Shown here: positions 11,326 through 23,063 of the stretch, in pieces | How the letters are laid out: each line of letters begins with the position of its first letter | How positions within the stretch are numbered: the first letter of the stretch is position 1 | Assembly (NCBI GenBank): GCA_029215795.1 | Contig: JARDYH010000003.1 | Span: 93,280,609-93,344,608 of the forward strand | Direction: 5' to 3' | Length of the DNA: 64,000 nucleotides | Source of the DNA: Anniella stebbinsi | Lineage: Eukaryota; Chordata; Lepidosauria; Squamata; Anniellidae | Translations under genes and position numbers: made by a program | The notes under the pieces: generated by a model | Told to the model about the DNA's origin: nothing | The model's database searches: none | The model's input: only the letters and a program-made list of their open reading frames with translations

Positions 11326-11545
11326 TGCTGTTGAACCATGGGTTGTTTGTTGAACTGTGGGTTAGAACGTTGTCTGAACCCAGGACATTTTCTACAGGGT
11401 GGATTTTTAACCATGCAGTGTGGCTTATTGTTCTTATTGTTTGTTGTTCGATCATTCAGGGTGGCTAACAAGCCACACTGTGGGAAATGTCCTGGATTCA
11501 GACAATATGTTAACTCATGGTTCAACAAACAACCCACACTCAGCC
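11326..11545. mobile_element. Palindromic MITE (GTTGTTTGTTGAAC family)
   Basis: The left arm CATGGGTTGTTTGTTGAACTG and AACCCAGGACATTTT is mirrored by AATGTCCTGGATTCAGACAA and CATGGTTCAACAAACAACCC in the right arm. The centre contains a second small palindrome (GTGTGGCTTATTG / AACAAGCCACACTG). No coding capacity. Confidence 0.65.
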
Positions 11546-12028
11546 ACTGACAGGGTTTGGATGACACGAGTTAGTCAACAGTGGGTTAAATAGTCAACAG
11601 TTATTGTGTTGTCTGTTGGGACTTTTTCACACCATGGTTAGTTATTCAGCCAAAATAACCAACGTAAATAACCAACACTGTGCAGCGTTTATTTTTTGTA
11701 CAACCATTGGTTATTGTGTCATGTGTTGGGCACCATTAACCATTTCATTGTACACAGTTGATTATTTTCGGCGACTGCAGAGTTCCCTGGCAAGAGAGAC
11801 CAAAGCAGTGGCTGATGGGATACCAGTGGGAGGACTAGGGGGGAGAGGGGGGATGTGTCAGTCAAACATACCATTGACTAATAGTCAACTCAACAGTGGC
11901 CTTAATCCATACCATAGTTGATTATAGTCATGTCATGTGGGGAGTACCCCCTCGATAATCAACTGTGGAGTTGACAATTAACCCACCATTGACTATTGTG
12001 TTGTCTGAACACAGCCACTGAGTGTGGG
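11546..12028. mobile_element. Longer relative of MITE family B, nested palindrome
   Basis: The right terminus (CACCATTGACTATTGTGTTGTCTGAACACAGCCACTG) closely matches the ends of family B elements at 27-36 kb. The left terminus (CAGCCACTGACAGGGTTTGGATGACACG) is its inverted counterpart. Between them lie GTTATT/AATAAC-rich inverted segments and the family B core GGGGAGTACCCCC (about 11940). It may be a longer ancestor from which the 225-230 bp family B copies derived by internal deletion. Confidence 0.5.
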
Positions 12029-12428
12029 TTAGTGTGTAGTGTGAACAGCCCCAGCAAGTAAGAAAGAAAAAGTAGCCAGCCCCAAGTTTGAGTTAGATCC
12101 TCCCTTTATGTAAGATGTACTAAAACTTACTTTGTATCCTGATGTCATTCTAAGATGTGCTTCCCCATGCCCAATTGCCATAAATGTGGAGCGGGTGATT
12201 GAATAAATGCATACTGTGGTGATGTCATCATGTTCTGATATCATCAAGTTACAGAGGGGGAGGGACTAACTTAACATGGGGCTGTTGTCATCTTATTGGT
12301 TGAAGGCCTGTGTTCTTTGTAATTTGCCATTTAACAGCCCAGAAAAACATGACCAGTGAGTTCAGGAGAAATCGGCTAAAAAAACAAAAAAAACCCCTAA
12401 CATTTTGTGAGGGGCATAGCCTGTAGAC
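12029..12428. other. Non-coding stretch, nothing recognised
   Basis: Flanking DNA between the palindrome block and a family P MITE. No exon or repeat identified. Confidence 0.4.
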
Positions 12429-12569
12429 CAGCCTTCCCCAGCCTGGGACTCTCCAGAGATTTGAGACCACAACTCTCTGCATTCCTGATCACTGGCCATG
12501 CTGGATGGGACTGATGGGAGTTGAAGTCTAAAACATCACCACACTGAAGCACCACGTTGGGGAAGGCTG
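12429..12569. mobile_element. Palindromic hAT-like MITE, family P, well preserved
   Basis: Termini are CAGCCTTCCCCAGCCTGG and TTGGGGAAGGCTG, an inverted pair starting CAG, as in many hAT elements. Flanks are CTGTAGAC (12421-12428) and CTGTAGTC (12570-12577), a 7/8 match for an 8 bp target duplication. The interior carries the mirrored phrase ACTCTCC / GGGAGTTGAAGTC typical of this widespread squamate repeat. Degraded copies lie at 8905, 21122, 36438, 38265, 39985 and 47083; related elements lie at 48864 and 58453. Confidence 0.75.
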
Positions 12570-12577
12570 CTGTAGTC

Positions 12578-15537
12578 AATATATATTACTGAGACCTGGG
12601 TGGGTGAACTGGGAGGGGTTACTTTCACTCAGCTTTGCCCCCCTGGGTACTCGGTGCAGCACCAGCACCGACTTCAGGGCCGGGGAGGGGGGGTTACCGT
12701 GGTCTATAGAAATACGATCTCCCTCTCTAGGCTTCCTGTTCGTTCGAGTGCTGGTCTTGAGTGTCTGTACTTTGTGTTGGGTACCCGAGACAGATTAGGG
12801 ATTCTGCTGGTGTACCACCCACCCCGCTGCCCAACAGTCTCCCTGCCTGAGCTGACGGAGGTTGTCTCGGACCTGGTGTTGAGGACCCCCAGGATGGTGG
12901 TCCTGGGGGATCTCAACTTCTATGCGGAGGCTCCTGCATCCAGAGCGGCTCAGGACTTCATGGCTGCCATGACAACCATGGGGCTGTCTCAACATGTCAT
13001 CGGCCCAACACATATAAAAGGACATACTCTTGACCTGGTTTTCTTGGGTGGACAGGAGGATGGTGATCTGAAAGTGGGGGAACTAACATCTACCCCCTTG
13101 TCATGGTCGGATCACTTTCTATTGAGGTTTAGACTTTCGGCATCCTTTCCCCTCTGCAAGGGTGGGGGGCCTATTAAAATGGTCTGCCCCCAGAGGCTAA
13201 TGGACTCCAATGGATTCAAGAAGGCTCTGGGGGATTTTCCTGCTGATATGACCGGTGCTCCTGTCGAAGCACAGGTCGCTCTGTGGACTGCAGAGATGAC
13301 CCGGGCGGTTGACATGATCGCACCCAAGCGCCCTCTCCCTATGAGCAGAGCTCGGCCAGCTCCTTGGTTTACACCTAAGCTGAGGGCAATGAAGCAAAAG
13401 GGGAGATGGCTAGAATGCAGGTGGAGGAAAACTCATGCTGAGTCTGATCGGACACGGGCTAGAGCTCATTATCGAGCCTACTCTGTGGCGGTGAGGGTGG
13501 TGAAGAGACAGTTCTTCTCCACCAGCATTGCATCTTCACAGTGTCGTCCAGCGGAGCTTTTCCGGGTGGTTCATGGCCTGCTACACTCTGGGCCAGGGCG
13601 AGAGATGGTGGAACCCTCGGTAGCACGCTGTGATGAGTTTGCACGGCACTTTGAAGATAAAGTCACTCAGATTCGTCTTGAATTGGACACCACGCTTAAT
13701 GCAGCTCCGCTAGTAGAGGCGTTCAGAGCACCGTCTGGTCCAGTTTTATTGGATGAGTTTCAGTTACTGAGGCCTGAGGATGTGGACAAGGTGCTTGGCC
13801 AAGTCCGGTCGACCACTTGTGTGCTTGACCCTTGCCCGTCGTGGCTAATTACATCAAATAAGGATGGGATCGCCGGCTGGGTCCAGGAGGTTGTAAATGC
13901 CTCCTTGAGAGAGGGAGTGGTGCCGGCCTTGTTAAAAGAGGCGGTAATCAGACCACTCCTGAAAAAGCCTAACCTGGACCTGGAAGATGTTAACAACTAT
14001 AGGCCGGTGGCGAACATTCCTTTCCTGGGTAAGGTGCTTGAGCGGGTGGTTGCAGGACAACTCCAGACACTCTTGAATGAAACGGATTATCTAGATCCAT
14101 TTCAATCGGGTTTCAGGCCTGGTTTTGGAGCAGAAACTGCTTTGGTCGCCCTGTGGGATGACCTTTGCCGGGAGAGGGACAGGGGGAGTGCGACCCTGTT
14201 GGTTCTCTTGGACCTCTCAGCGGCTTTCGATACCATCGACCATGGTATCCTTCTGGATAGGTTGTCTGGGCTGGGAGTTGGAGGCACTGCGCTGCAGTGG
14301 TTCCGCTCCTACTTAGATGACTGTTTTCAGAAGGTGGTGCTGGGGGATTACTGCTCTGTGCCATGGCATTAAAGCCATGGGGTTCCACAGGGCTCTATTT
14401 TATCCCCTATGCTGTTTAACATATACATGAAGCCGCTGGGAGAGGTTATCCGGAGATGTGGGCTGAGATGTCACCAATATGCGGATGACACCCAGCTCTA
14501 CCTCTCCTTTTCAACAAACCCAGGTGAGGCAGTGGCTGTTCTGAATCAGTTCCTGAGTACGGTAATGGACTGGATGAGGGCTAACAAACTGAGACTCAAT
14601 CCAGACAAGACGGAGGTACTGTTAGCGGGTGGTTTGTCTGTCTGGCGAGGTGATGTTCACCCTGTTCTGGAGGGGGTTGCACTCCCCCTAAAGGATCGGG
14701 TCTGTAGTTTGGGGGTGCTCTTGGATCCAGAACTGTCACTTGAGGCACAGGTGAACTCGGTGGCAAAGAGCACCTTTTACCAGCTTAGGCTGATATACCA
14801 ACTGCGCCCTTATCTGGACAGAGATAGCCTAGCTACAGTTATCCATGCTCTCATAACCTCTCGTTTGGATTACTGCAATGTGTTATACGTGGGGCTGCCT
14901 TTGAAAACTTTCCGAAACTTCAGCTGGTACAAAACAGGGCAGCCAGATTGTTAATGGGGACTGGCCAACGAGACCATATTACGCCAGTCCTTTTCCAACT
15001 TCACTGGCTGCCGATCCAGGTCCGGGCCCAATTCAAAGTGCTGGTACCAGGTTATCTAAAGGAACGCCTCCTCCCATATGTACCTGCCCGGACCCTAAGA
15101 TCATCTACAGGGGTCCTTCCCCGTGAGCCCCTGCCAAAGGAAGTGAGGCAGGTGGCCACTAGGAGGAGGGCTTTCTCTGCTGTGGCACCCCGGCTGTGGA
15201 ATGAGCTCCCCAGAGAGGTTCGCCTGGCGCCTACTTTGTACTCTTTTCGTCGCCAGGTGAAGACCTTTTTATTCTCCCAGTATTTTAACAGTTAAATTAA
15301 CTCAATTTTAATCCTTGCTGTTTTAAATTTGTATTTTAATCTGTATTAATTCCTGTTGCTTGGTTTTATTCTGGTTGTGTTTTTATATTGTATGTTATTC
15401 TGTGTTTTTAGATTGTGCCTTGTTTTATATATTTTAAAATGATTTCATGGTTTTAATTTTTGTGAACCGCTCAGAGAGCTTCGGCTATGGGGCGGTATAA
15501 AAATGCAATAAATAAATAAATAAATAAATAAATAGAT
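12578..15537 (+). mobile_element. L2-clade LINE, 5'-truncated, about 3 kb
   Basis: The element begins inside the apurinic endonuclease domain, at a point equivalent to ITETW, right beside the family P target duplication. It continues through the reverse transcriptase into a 3' untranslated region of about 240 bp. It ends with GGGCGGTATAAAAATG and an (AATA)n tail (15508-15533), the kind of simple-repeat tail used by L2/CR1-type LINEs. This copy belongs to a different L2 subfamily from those at 25-50 kb, which end in TAA/ATT repeats and a GCCTCGATC motif. Confidence 0.9.
12600..15295 (+). pseudogene. L2 ORF2 remnant: AP endonuclease plus reverse transcriptase
   Basis: A single frame runs 12600-14369, then hits TAA (14370-14372) and continues in the same frame to 14954. 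The endonuclease half keeps LGDLN (about 12904-12918) and the SDH motif (SWSDHF, about 13099-13116) but has lost its N-terminal part. The RT has [55 protein letters not shown] after the stop, and YADD at 14478-14489. A frameshift near 14905 moves the C-terminal part into another frame (14948-15295, ending SQYFNS). About 33 bp equivalent to 'ITFKALHGLG' in the sister copies is deleted near 15045. The protein would have nicked DNA and reverse-transcribed its own RNA; this copy cannot. Confidence 0.9.
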
Positions 15538-15579
15538 ACCTACAAATAACATACTTTTTAAGGATTTTGCACCATTGCT

Positions 15580-15674
15580 GTGAAAAGGGTTTACTTGAAA
15601 GTAAAGTCTAGAGATTTCAATGGGTTTACTTGAAAGTGAAAAGGGTTTACTTGAAAGTAAAGTCTAGAGATTCC
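15580..15674. repeat. Local tandem duplication (two units)
   Basis: A unit beginning GTGAAAAGGGTTTACTTG and ending AAGTCTAGAGATT occurs at about 15580 and again at about 15636, with a partial third GGGTTTACTTGAAAGTGAA between them. Confidence 0.85.
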
Positions 15675-15682
15675 ATTTAATA

Positions 15683-15740
15683 GTCAGTCATTTATTACAT
15701 TTGCATTCTGTCTTTCCTCCTAGGAACTCAGGGTGGTGGT
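15683..15740 (-). mobile_element. 3' tail of a Sauria SINE or Bov-B LINE
   Basis: 'CATTTATTACATTTGCATTCTGTC...CCTCCTAGGAACTCAGGGTGG' is the reverse complement of the Bov-B-type tail seen at 3180-3240, in degraded form. Only the terminal part is present. Confidence 0.55.
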
Positions 15741-18001
15741 AAGTTCATGGGGTTTGCCCAGTTTGACCCTATGTAGTTTTCACCAAACACATATTATGAC
15801 TTACTCATATGCATTGGGCCTCAGAATGTCAGCCCACTGCAGTTGATCTGGATCTATCCTTTCTCATGTATTTTCTCTTGCAAAAGAAAGACAGGATAGC
15901 ATACTAAAAATAATAAGAAAGAAAGAAATGTTTAATCTATCAAAAGTCTTGCAACCTTGTTACATTTTCTTTTATCCCATACCCATCTCCAGTCATGTCA
16001 ATGACAAAAAAGTACAACGTTTGACCCTTACGCAGCTCTTTTGCTCTGCAGGCCCCAAACTGCTTTACATGGAAAAGTCAATTACATGGTGCCTTGTCTG
16101 ACATCCAGTGAAATCAATTTGAACCTTTCCGCTTATATCAGTGGGGATTCTCACTGCATTACATCGGGGGCAAAAGAAAACATGGAAAAATGTCTGGACT
16201 TGTTCCAACAGATTGCACACTGGAACAGTATCTCAAATCTGGAACTAAATTCTTATCTTCTGAAGCCTAGTTCAATATTTTATCTCCCTAAGCTTACTTG
16301 AAAGATACTCTTGAATTTAAAAACCACCACCACCACCACAACAACCTACTCTTTTTATGTTCTTGGAGAATATTGGGGATGGGCCATAAATCGGTGGTCA
16401 CTGAGCACATGCTCTGTATGTATAAAGATGCCTAAAGGCTTAACCCCAGACATTTCCACTTATAAGAATCTAAAGCTGATTAAAAAATTCACCAGAAGAA
16501 ATCTTTTCTGAGAAAATTGTTGAGATTTTTCTCCCCCCCTCCCCACTTCCACTCAAGGGAAAGGCTACTTTAGAGAATTTTCTCTAAATATTTCCTACAA
16601 GATTTTTTGGGTAAGGTCCACCATTTCACCCCCATGCTGCAGAATGACAGTAAATCTGCGACTTTGTGGAGGATACAAATTGGCAGCAACGTTGCCATAC
16701 AGTTGCAGTTGTTGTCACTTACAGTGGTAGCAAAACAACAACAAAACAAAAACATGACTGGGGGGGGGGGAAGAAAGAAGCTGTCATTGCTAATAGGAAG
16801 TTGCACCCTTGATAAACTGTTGGAGAATTCTCCTCCATGTGAAGAAACTTGGAGAAATGTCCCCACACTTACTCTGCCTGCAAGGAGGGTGGAGGATTTT
16901 AGAGTGCACAGTTCTAAAAGAATCTCAGGTTGTAGACCTTGGAGAGGTTCTCTGCCAACTGGAATATATAGTTCTGGGCTAGAAGGTTTGAGTCCAGATG
17001 TTCTTAACGTTTGTCTAAACTTACAAATTATGTACTTCCTGTTTTGGAAGATACCTTTTAATGATATATGAGTTTCTGAAGCTACAGCTGATCCTATTTC
17101 TTCGAGAATAATAATGTAGCAATATAAACAAATGAATTGGAACAAAGGCTGGACAAACAAATGTTCTGGGTGATTTATAAAGACAGGTGATCACAGCAGT
17201 AGACACAGCTTGGTGGGACATGGAGCTGTAAATTTTGTCGACCTGTTCTTGATTATAGTTGATATTGCCTTTTCAGCCATCTACTACAGTGGGCAAGCAG
17301 GGAGTGATGGGTGACTTTTATTAGACAACAGTATGACAGTCCATTTAGTGCATGCCGTGACAGATTACTTCAACAGTAATGAAGGGAGTGCAAGACGTTC
17401 CTTGATGGACAGACTCTCATAGATGCTATTCCTTGTGTGAGATAATAGATTAGCTTGTCCAGAAGCAGACCTTTTAGCACAATAGCAAGACTGGAAGATT
17501 CACAACCTGTTCATCCTTGGAACAGCTGTCCTTCAGTAGAAACAGCCATATCACCACTAGAATTACTAATGTTTAATTTCAAGAATAATGACTCTCCGGA
17601 AAGGGACAGCATCAGAGTGAAGACAGATCCTGGTTGGTTAGGGATAGTGATGGGTTAATGTACCCCAAATGAATTTCTTATTTCCTCAGAAAGTAACAAA
17701 TTCATCTGTTTGTAATCTTAAGAGCTCCTTTAATTTGGGATCTTGCTCTGTGTATATGAATTTTTGCACATGCACTATATCAAACCTCATCTTGGGAGCT
17801 GTAGTTTGGAATCACGTAATGTATCATGACATCATGTGTCGCCACGCTATGTACCCTTCCTGCCTGGTAGGGTGACGCTTGGTAGGATGTGGAAGGTATG
17901 GGAAGAGTCTGACTTTTTAGATATAGTTCTGGTTACCAGATAAAGCATGGGTAGGTGGGTGTATTTCTGATCAGACCAGTAAACTACTAGGTGAATCAGG
18001 C
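15741..18001. other. Non-coding stretch with simple repeats only
   Basis: Contains a CAC/AAC simple repeat at 16321-16345 and a G run at 16760. Two overlapping antisense ORFs near 16570-17160 have no recognisable domain. No exon supported. Confidence 0.45.
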
Positions 18002-18128
18002 CAGCTCTACACCAAGCAGGATATAACACTTTGAAAACAGTTTGAAAATGGTATATGGAATGTGTTCTGGGCTCTAACAGTTGTCAATACTGTTATAAAC
18101 CGTTAACAGTAGTGTAGGTCTTGCCTTA
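18002..18128 (-). mobile_element. Short palindromic MITE, family I copy 1
   Basis: The left end CAGCTCTACACCAAGCAGGATATAACAC and the right end CTGTTATAAACCG...TAGTGTAGGTCTTGCC are imperfect inverted copies. It matches the copy at 54169-54292 in opposite orientation. Confidence 0.6.
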
Positions 18129-20394
18129 ATTAAATAATAATTAGTCTGCAACCCTAAACTGTGGCTGTGAGCTTGGCTTGCTACCACCCCAGCTACACTT
18201 CATTCAGATTGGCATGAAGTACTAGAGCCAAAACAGACATTACTTTAATCTGTATCTAGCACCTTCTTCTTCTTTACTCTAGGGTAGGTGCAGGGCCTAG
18301 ATACAGTTCTCAAAAGTTCCCCTACCTCCACCCCCATGCTAAGGTCGCAGTTCAAATCAGGCCCCTGCATCTGCTCTAGAGTAAAGGCTGTTTTGTCCTC
18401 CAGAATGGTCTGCAAATTGTGGCCCCAGGAGTGGTGCCAAGTGGATGAAGGGAGACTTCTGTTTGTTAGGCAGACTGCCAGCAAATAAATGCAAACCTGG
18501 GAATGGCCTTGTCATAGGGTCAAAGTAGACATGATGCTAGAGGTCCATCATAGGACCTCCTATACTTAAATAAATAAATAAATTAAAAAGCTATGGGGTG
18601 GGGGGAGGACTGGGATCAAGTTACTGGTGGAGGGATTAACCTTTTTTTTGGACAATGTTGCCAACCTGAACCAACCTTCCAAAGCCACTGCCTGGGGTGG
18701 GGAATTTACCCACTGTCTACTCTGGCCTTCACGACAGTCGTTTTTGGGAAGCTCAGAAGGCAAGCTTTTTTGAAAGCGCCTAAGTAAAAGTAACTCCCAA
18801 TGAAGGAGACCAAAGTCTAAAAGCATTAGACGATAGTGACAATATGTTTGTATGAATAAACACTGATAGCTTTTCATGGCTTGTGGCTACTAGGTAGTGG
18901 GCACCACTTCAGGGGGGTGCTGGTGGAAACATCTTGACAGTTTGAATACATTCAGTAAAAGAGACATAACTCTGATTATTCTCAGCAGCTATGAAGCTAT
19001 GTGTGAGGGAGAGAGGGGAACTTGGATTGGTACTATTTGTTTAGATGTTTACTTGCTTCCTTCTCCTCCACTTGTACATTTGCAAAAACTTTTTACAAAA
19101 GATCCCTAAGATGGAAACTACTCTGATAAAGAGGTGCTCCAGTGGGAACTTCTTCCATTCAGGGATATGAGGCGCATCACTCACGTAGGATTCTCATACA
19201 TTTAGTTTCCAACTGCCTCAACTTATGCATTATTTAACACGAGAGAGTTAGTTGAAGGGGATCAAAGTTATTTTTGTTACACCTGTGAAAAACTACCTGG
19301 AATAAGTAATGTATTTGCTCACCTGCAGATGGATTTTACCATCTGGCTAGGGAGACTGAACATGAGAAGTTTCACTGCAATAATAAATTTAAAACACACA
19401 CAAGTGCTTCCTTGTATTGTGTAATGCACAATGGAGAGCTGATGGGCACATTGCAGCCCTTTCTCTATAGGACCGTTGACAGGATGGCACGACACGCGGT
19501 TCGGGGAGGCATGGATACAGGCCACATTAACAGTCTCTCAACTGAATGAAAATCTCATTGGCCAACCGGTGTCATCTCAGGAGTTTAGACTGGGATTTTG
19601 CTCTGACGGAATCAGTCAGACAGACATGGCCCTCCCTTTTCCCATTTGCAGGGAATGAAGTTCAAGGTTTCAGAAACAGCAGACAGCGAAAACACTGTCA
19701 TGAGTAAAGAGGAGGCAGGGAAAGCCTCAGCTGAACATGTAATGGCCTCCTTGATGTGTGGGGTTTTTCCTCTCTCACTCTGTAGCCACCTGTCAAGTCG
19801 TTTGCCGGCTCCACCAGCCACTGCCAAGAAACTTCAAGGAACGCTTGAATTCCAACGCCAGGGCAGCTGTCAGATCCACATAATTCGTGCTCCCCATTAA
19901 AATATTATGAAAAAAGAGAGGAATGGGAGCTGATTAAAGCTATTAATCGAACTCCAGGCTACACACAAACGGTTCCCATATGGAGGTTGTTACAAGCTTG
20001 GGGGAGAACAAATATTTGCCAGGGGAGAAAAAGCCTACTTCTTGTTTGGAAGATTCCATCAATGCAACTGGAAGTCGATCACAGAGAGCTGAAACAGGTG
20101 AGCAGAACCCTCTCCTGAACCCTCTGCTGCTGGGCTGCACTACTCTTGATTGCAGATGTGGAGCTGAATCTTCATATTTGAATCTTCCTAAAATACTCCT
20201 CACATACATACAGAGCTAGCATGTCAGGAAATTAGAATGATTGGAATGATACGAGACACGTGAAACACGCAAAGATGGCTTCTCTTTTAGCTCTGAGATA
20301 TATTATTTTGCTGTTAGGCCACCCCCTGTGATATACATATAAAGTATCTCCCCAAACTATTCATTGGGATGCCAATGAATAGTTAAAGGAGTTA
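18129..20394. other. Non-coding stretch, one possible conserved segment
   Basis: A TAAA run lies at 18567-18585. An acceptor-like CCCTTTTCCCATTTGCAG|G occurs at 19634-19652 but no matching donor or known protein follows. The segment around 19905-20000 (GAGCTGATTAAAGCTATTAATCG) has homeodomain-type TAAT/ATTA sites and could be a conserved non-coding element; no comparative support is available here. Confidence 0.35.
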
Positions 20395-20997
20395 TCTCTA
20401 CCTATAAAGCTGAAAGTATGTGTGTAGGTTTGTATGTCCGAAAATGTTTAACTTGAAATAGGGGCGCTGATAGTTGTTGCTGTACAATCTACGAGAAAAA
20501 TCTAAAAAGTTGGATTTTAGGGGTTTAGGTATTTTAAAAAATAATAATAATAATACAAATCCTAAGCTTTGATGGCCGTTATGCCTACAACTTCCAGCAT
20601 GCCTTGGGCAGGAGAGCAGACTTACCGAGCTTTGACAGCCATTTCTCTGAGTAGCTGCCTCTGAAATAACATACATGTTCCTGTGCCACGTAATCAACAG
20701 TGGTGATAGAACAGGTAACAGAGGAGGGAAGTGGTGGAGGAGACCATCTGAAACACCTACACCTCCCAGCATGACTTGGCCTCAGTGGCAACCCACCTGC
20801 ATGATCAGCATGCCACTTCCTCCGCTCCTGGTTGATGCTACACCTTGAGAGAGCAATGAAGAGCAGCATTGGCCATGAGTGGAGGGAAGTGCCTCTAAGG
20901 GGACGTGGGCAGCTGCAAGCCACTCACGCACCCTCAGGGGACCTGTTACAAATATATGTTATTCAGGGTCCCAGACAATGCTGGGTATATCAGCTAG
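20395..20997 (+). mobile_element. Non-autonomous Helitron (rolling-circle transposon)
   Basis: The 603 bp segment begins with TC (TCTCTACCTATAAAGCTGAA) and ends with CTAG (20994-20997). The preceding host base is A and the following is T, the expected A|T insertion point. Eight bases upstream of CTAG is a hairpin, CCCAG-ACAATG-CTGGG (20970-20985). These three traits define Helitron termini. There are no terminal inverted repeats and no target duplication, as expected. No Rep/helicase is encoded, so it would depend on an autonomous partner. Helitrons are documented in lizards. Confidence 0.8.
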
Positions 20998-20999
20998 TA

Positions 21000-21022
21000 A
21001 TTTATATATATATATATACACA
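21000..21022. repeat. (TA)n microsatellite
   Basis: Alternating TA directly downstream of the Helitron end, followed by CACA. Confidence 0.8.
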
Positions 21023-21121
21023 ATAAAAAAGCTTCTAATACACACGAAGTAACAACATACCATATAGACTATGAGCGGGTTGACAATGGCACGCTCCTCC
21101 ACATGATCACATACATAAGCC

Positions 21122-21242
21122 TTCACCAACCTGGTGCTCTCCAGATGTTTTGGACCTAAACTTCCATCGACCCCAGCCAGCAGTCCAACAGGAATCCTGA
21201 GAGTTGTGGTCCAAAACACCTGGAGGGCCCAGAATGGGGATA
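21122..21242. mobile_element. Family P palindromic MITE, degraded
   Basis: CACCAACCTGGTGCTCTCCAGATG and the mirrored GTGGTCCAAAACACCTGGAGGGCCC flank an ACTTCCATCGACCCCAGCCAGCAG centre. Confidence 0.65.
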
Positions 21243-22940
21243 GCTTGATGTACATGATGATGTGGAGCAAATTAGTGTGAACTGAGTGGTATAGGGAGAA
21301 AAAGCAGCTGCAGTCATGGGACCTGGCTCTCAGATTACAGGATGCACTATCTGGTTCACACTAACTTTTCTCATGCATCCATAAACTCATGTATGGAGAA
21401 ATTCACTGGTTTGTGAACTGGCCACACCTATCCCATGCAAATCACACTCCTCTGATATCAGCTAAAAAAAAAAGTGAGTCTGTCTCTCATTCTCAAATAA
21501 TCAGCGCTACATCATTTCTGTTCCAATACAGACACAGACTTTTCATGGTTGTGTATATGGAGAAAACACTATTTTGGTATGTCAAGCCATTTGGGCTTTC
21601 GTGACTAAACTGATAGCAAGCACTGTGGGAGCAAGGGAGAAAAGTGTAAGCTTCAAGGTTGACAATTGCCAATATTTTGCATTTAATCAAGTCTGGTCAA
21701 GCACAATAAACCGCTCCTGTCAATATTCGACTCCATCCCAGAGACAAGAACATCTAATCAGAACCCTGTTTACATAAAACATTTTTGGTCTCCAGGGCAG
21801 GTGTTGCTGTAGAATCCAATTGTGGCTGTCACCATCAAGTAGGCATTTCACATGATAAATAAAAAGCTGTCCGGAAAGGATCACATGACAGACTCTTTTC
21901 CAAGTTTATGAGTTATTGTATCTGGCTTGATTTGGATGCTGCTAAAGTATCGCAGAACTTGTCACCAGTCTCCACTATATTCTCTTTTATTCTCCAAGAG
22001 ACCTGCTGAGATTCATCAGGAGGAGGCTTTACATCTCAATACGCTGACAAGGTTTACTTGAGAGATCACAACTCATGACATCTCTCAGATGTTCAAGAGA
22101 AAATCGCTGCCATCCAGTCTATTATTCAGACTGATGGCAGCCCTCGGCAGCTCTCCCTTGCCTTCTCTCTCAGAGGTCCCCTCCAGAAGAGGTCGGTTTT
22201 ATGCCTGATTCTCCAAATATGCACATTAGCCTACATTCGAGTTTACGTGATGTGGAAGCGAATGATGGGTCCTATGCAATGCGCTTCAAAGTTGTTTATA
22301 TGCGGAGAATTGCATTATAAATGAAGCACAGATCGAGGCTCAAATGAGGAAATGTTGACGAAAACACCGCTTTGTTTCCTGGTGGAACTGCCCCCTCATT
22401 TTCCCACCGTTCGTTAACCCTGCCAACCTGAACCTCCTGCCTTTGGTTACCTAGGTTACCTGCCCTTAGTCACCTGGTTTACCTCTTCCTTTGTGCCCGA
22501 TCGCCATTTTGTGCCCCCACCCAACTGCTCAGGAGTAAATGGAAATGCAAGCCTATGGCTCTGGACAGGCTCTAATGGGAGGGGAGAACCCCCCCGAGGG
22601 ACACTCCACCCCCTGTGCTTTAAACACCCTCCTTTAAACAGCATTTGTAGAATAAAGATATTCCAGTCATATCTCAGTAATAACTTGTCTTTTTGGTGAT
22701 CTACAACATACACACGCGCACACACAAGCAGCTCAACATCAAGAACTCAGCAAGGGAGGGGACGATTTAGCGGATCGCTAAGCATGCGCACATCCTTACT
22801 CCAACCCCCTTGCTTCCTGTGAAACCACCTCCACCTGGCCCCACAACTCGATAAAAGAAATATTCTGGTAGGGGATTTAAAAGAAACGTTATTTTAGTAC
22901 AGGTTAGGTCAGCCATTCCTGGAGATTCCATCCTGAGGGA
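21243..22940. other. Non-coding stretch, nothing recognised
   Basis: No coding exon seen. A segment near 22240-22340 (AATGCGCTTCAAAGTTGTTTATATGCG) faintly resembles family C but cannot be delimited. Confidence 0.4.
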
Positions 22941-22988
22941 CGAAGAAGAAAAGAAGAAGAAGAAGGAGGAGGAGGAGGAGGAGGAGGT
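22941..22988. repeat. Purine microsatellite (GAA/GGA)n
   Basis: GAAGAAG repeats grade into GGAGGA repeats on the plus strand; an interrupted polypurine tract. Confidence 0.85.
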
Positions 22989-23063
22989 GGGAGGGAGGAA
23001 AAGAACAACTGCAAGGTGCTCCCAGTGAAGGGGCAATTAGTCATGCATGACATCACCACCAAA

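Noticed and set aside
11326..12028. CRISPR-like array suggested by recurring short repeats
   Set aside because: The repeats are inverted, unequal and unspaced, and the genome is vertebrate; these are palindromic MITEs.
16570..17160. 196-codon minus-strand ORF overlapping a 154-codon plus-strand ORF
   Set aside because: No recognisable domain, low-complexity Cys/Phe stretch from a simple repeat, no splice or promoter support; overlapping frames on both strands argue for chance.
19634..19900. Acceptor-like site followed by an 84-codon open frame
   Set aside because: The acceptor looks good, but no matching donor or known protein is seen and the frame has no conservation evidence.
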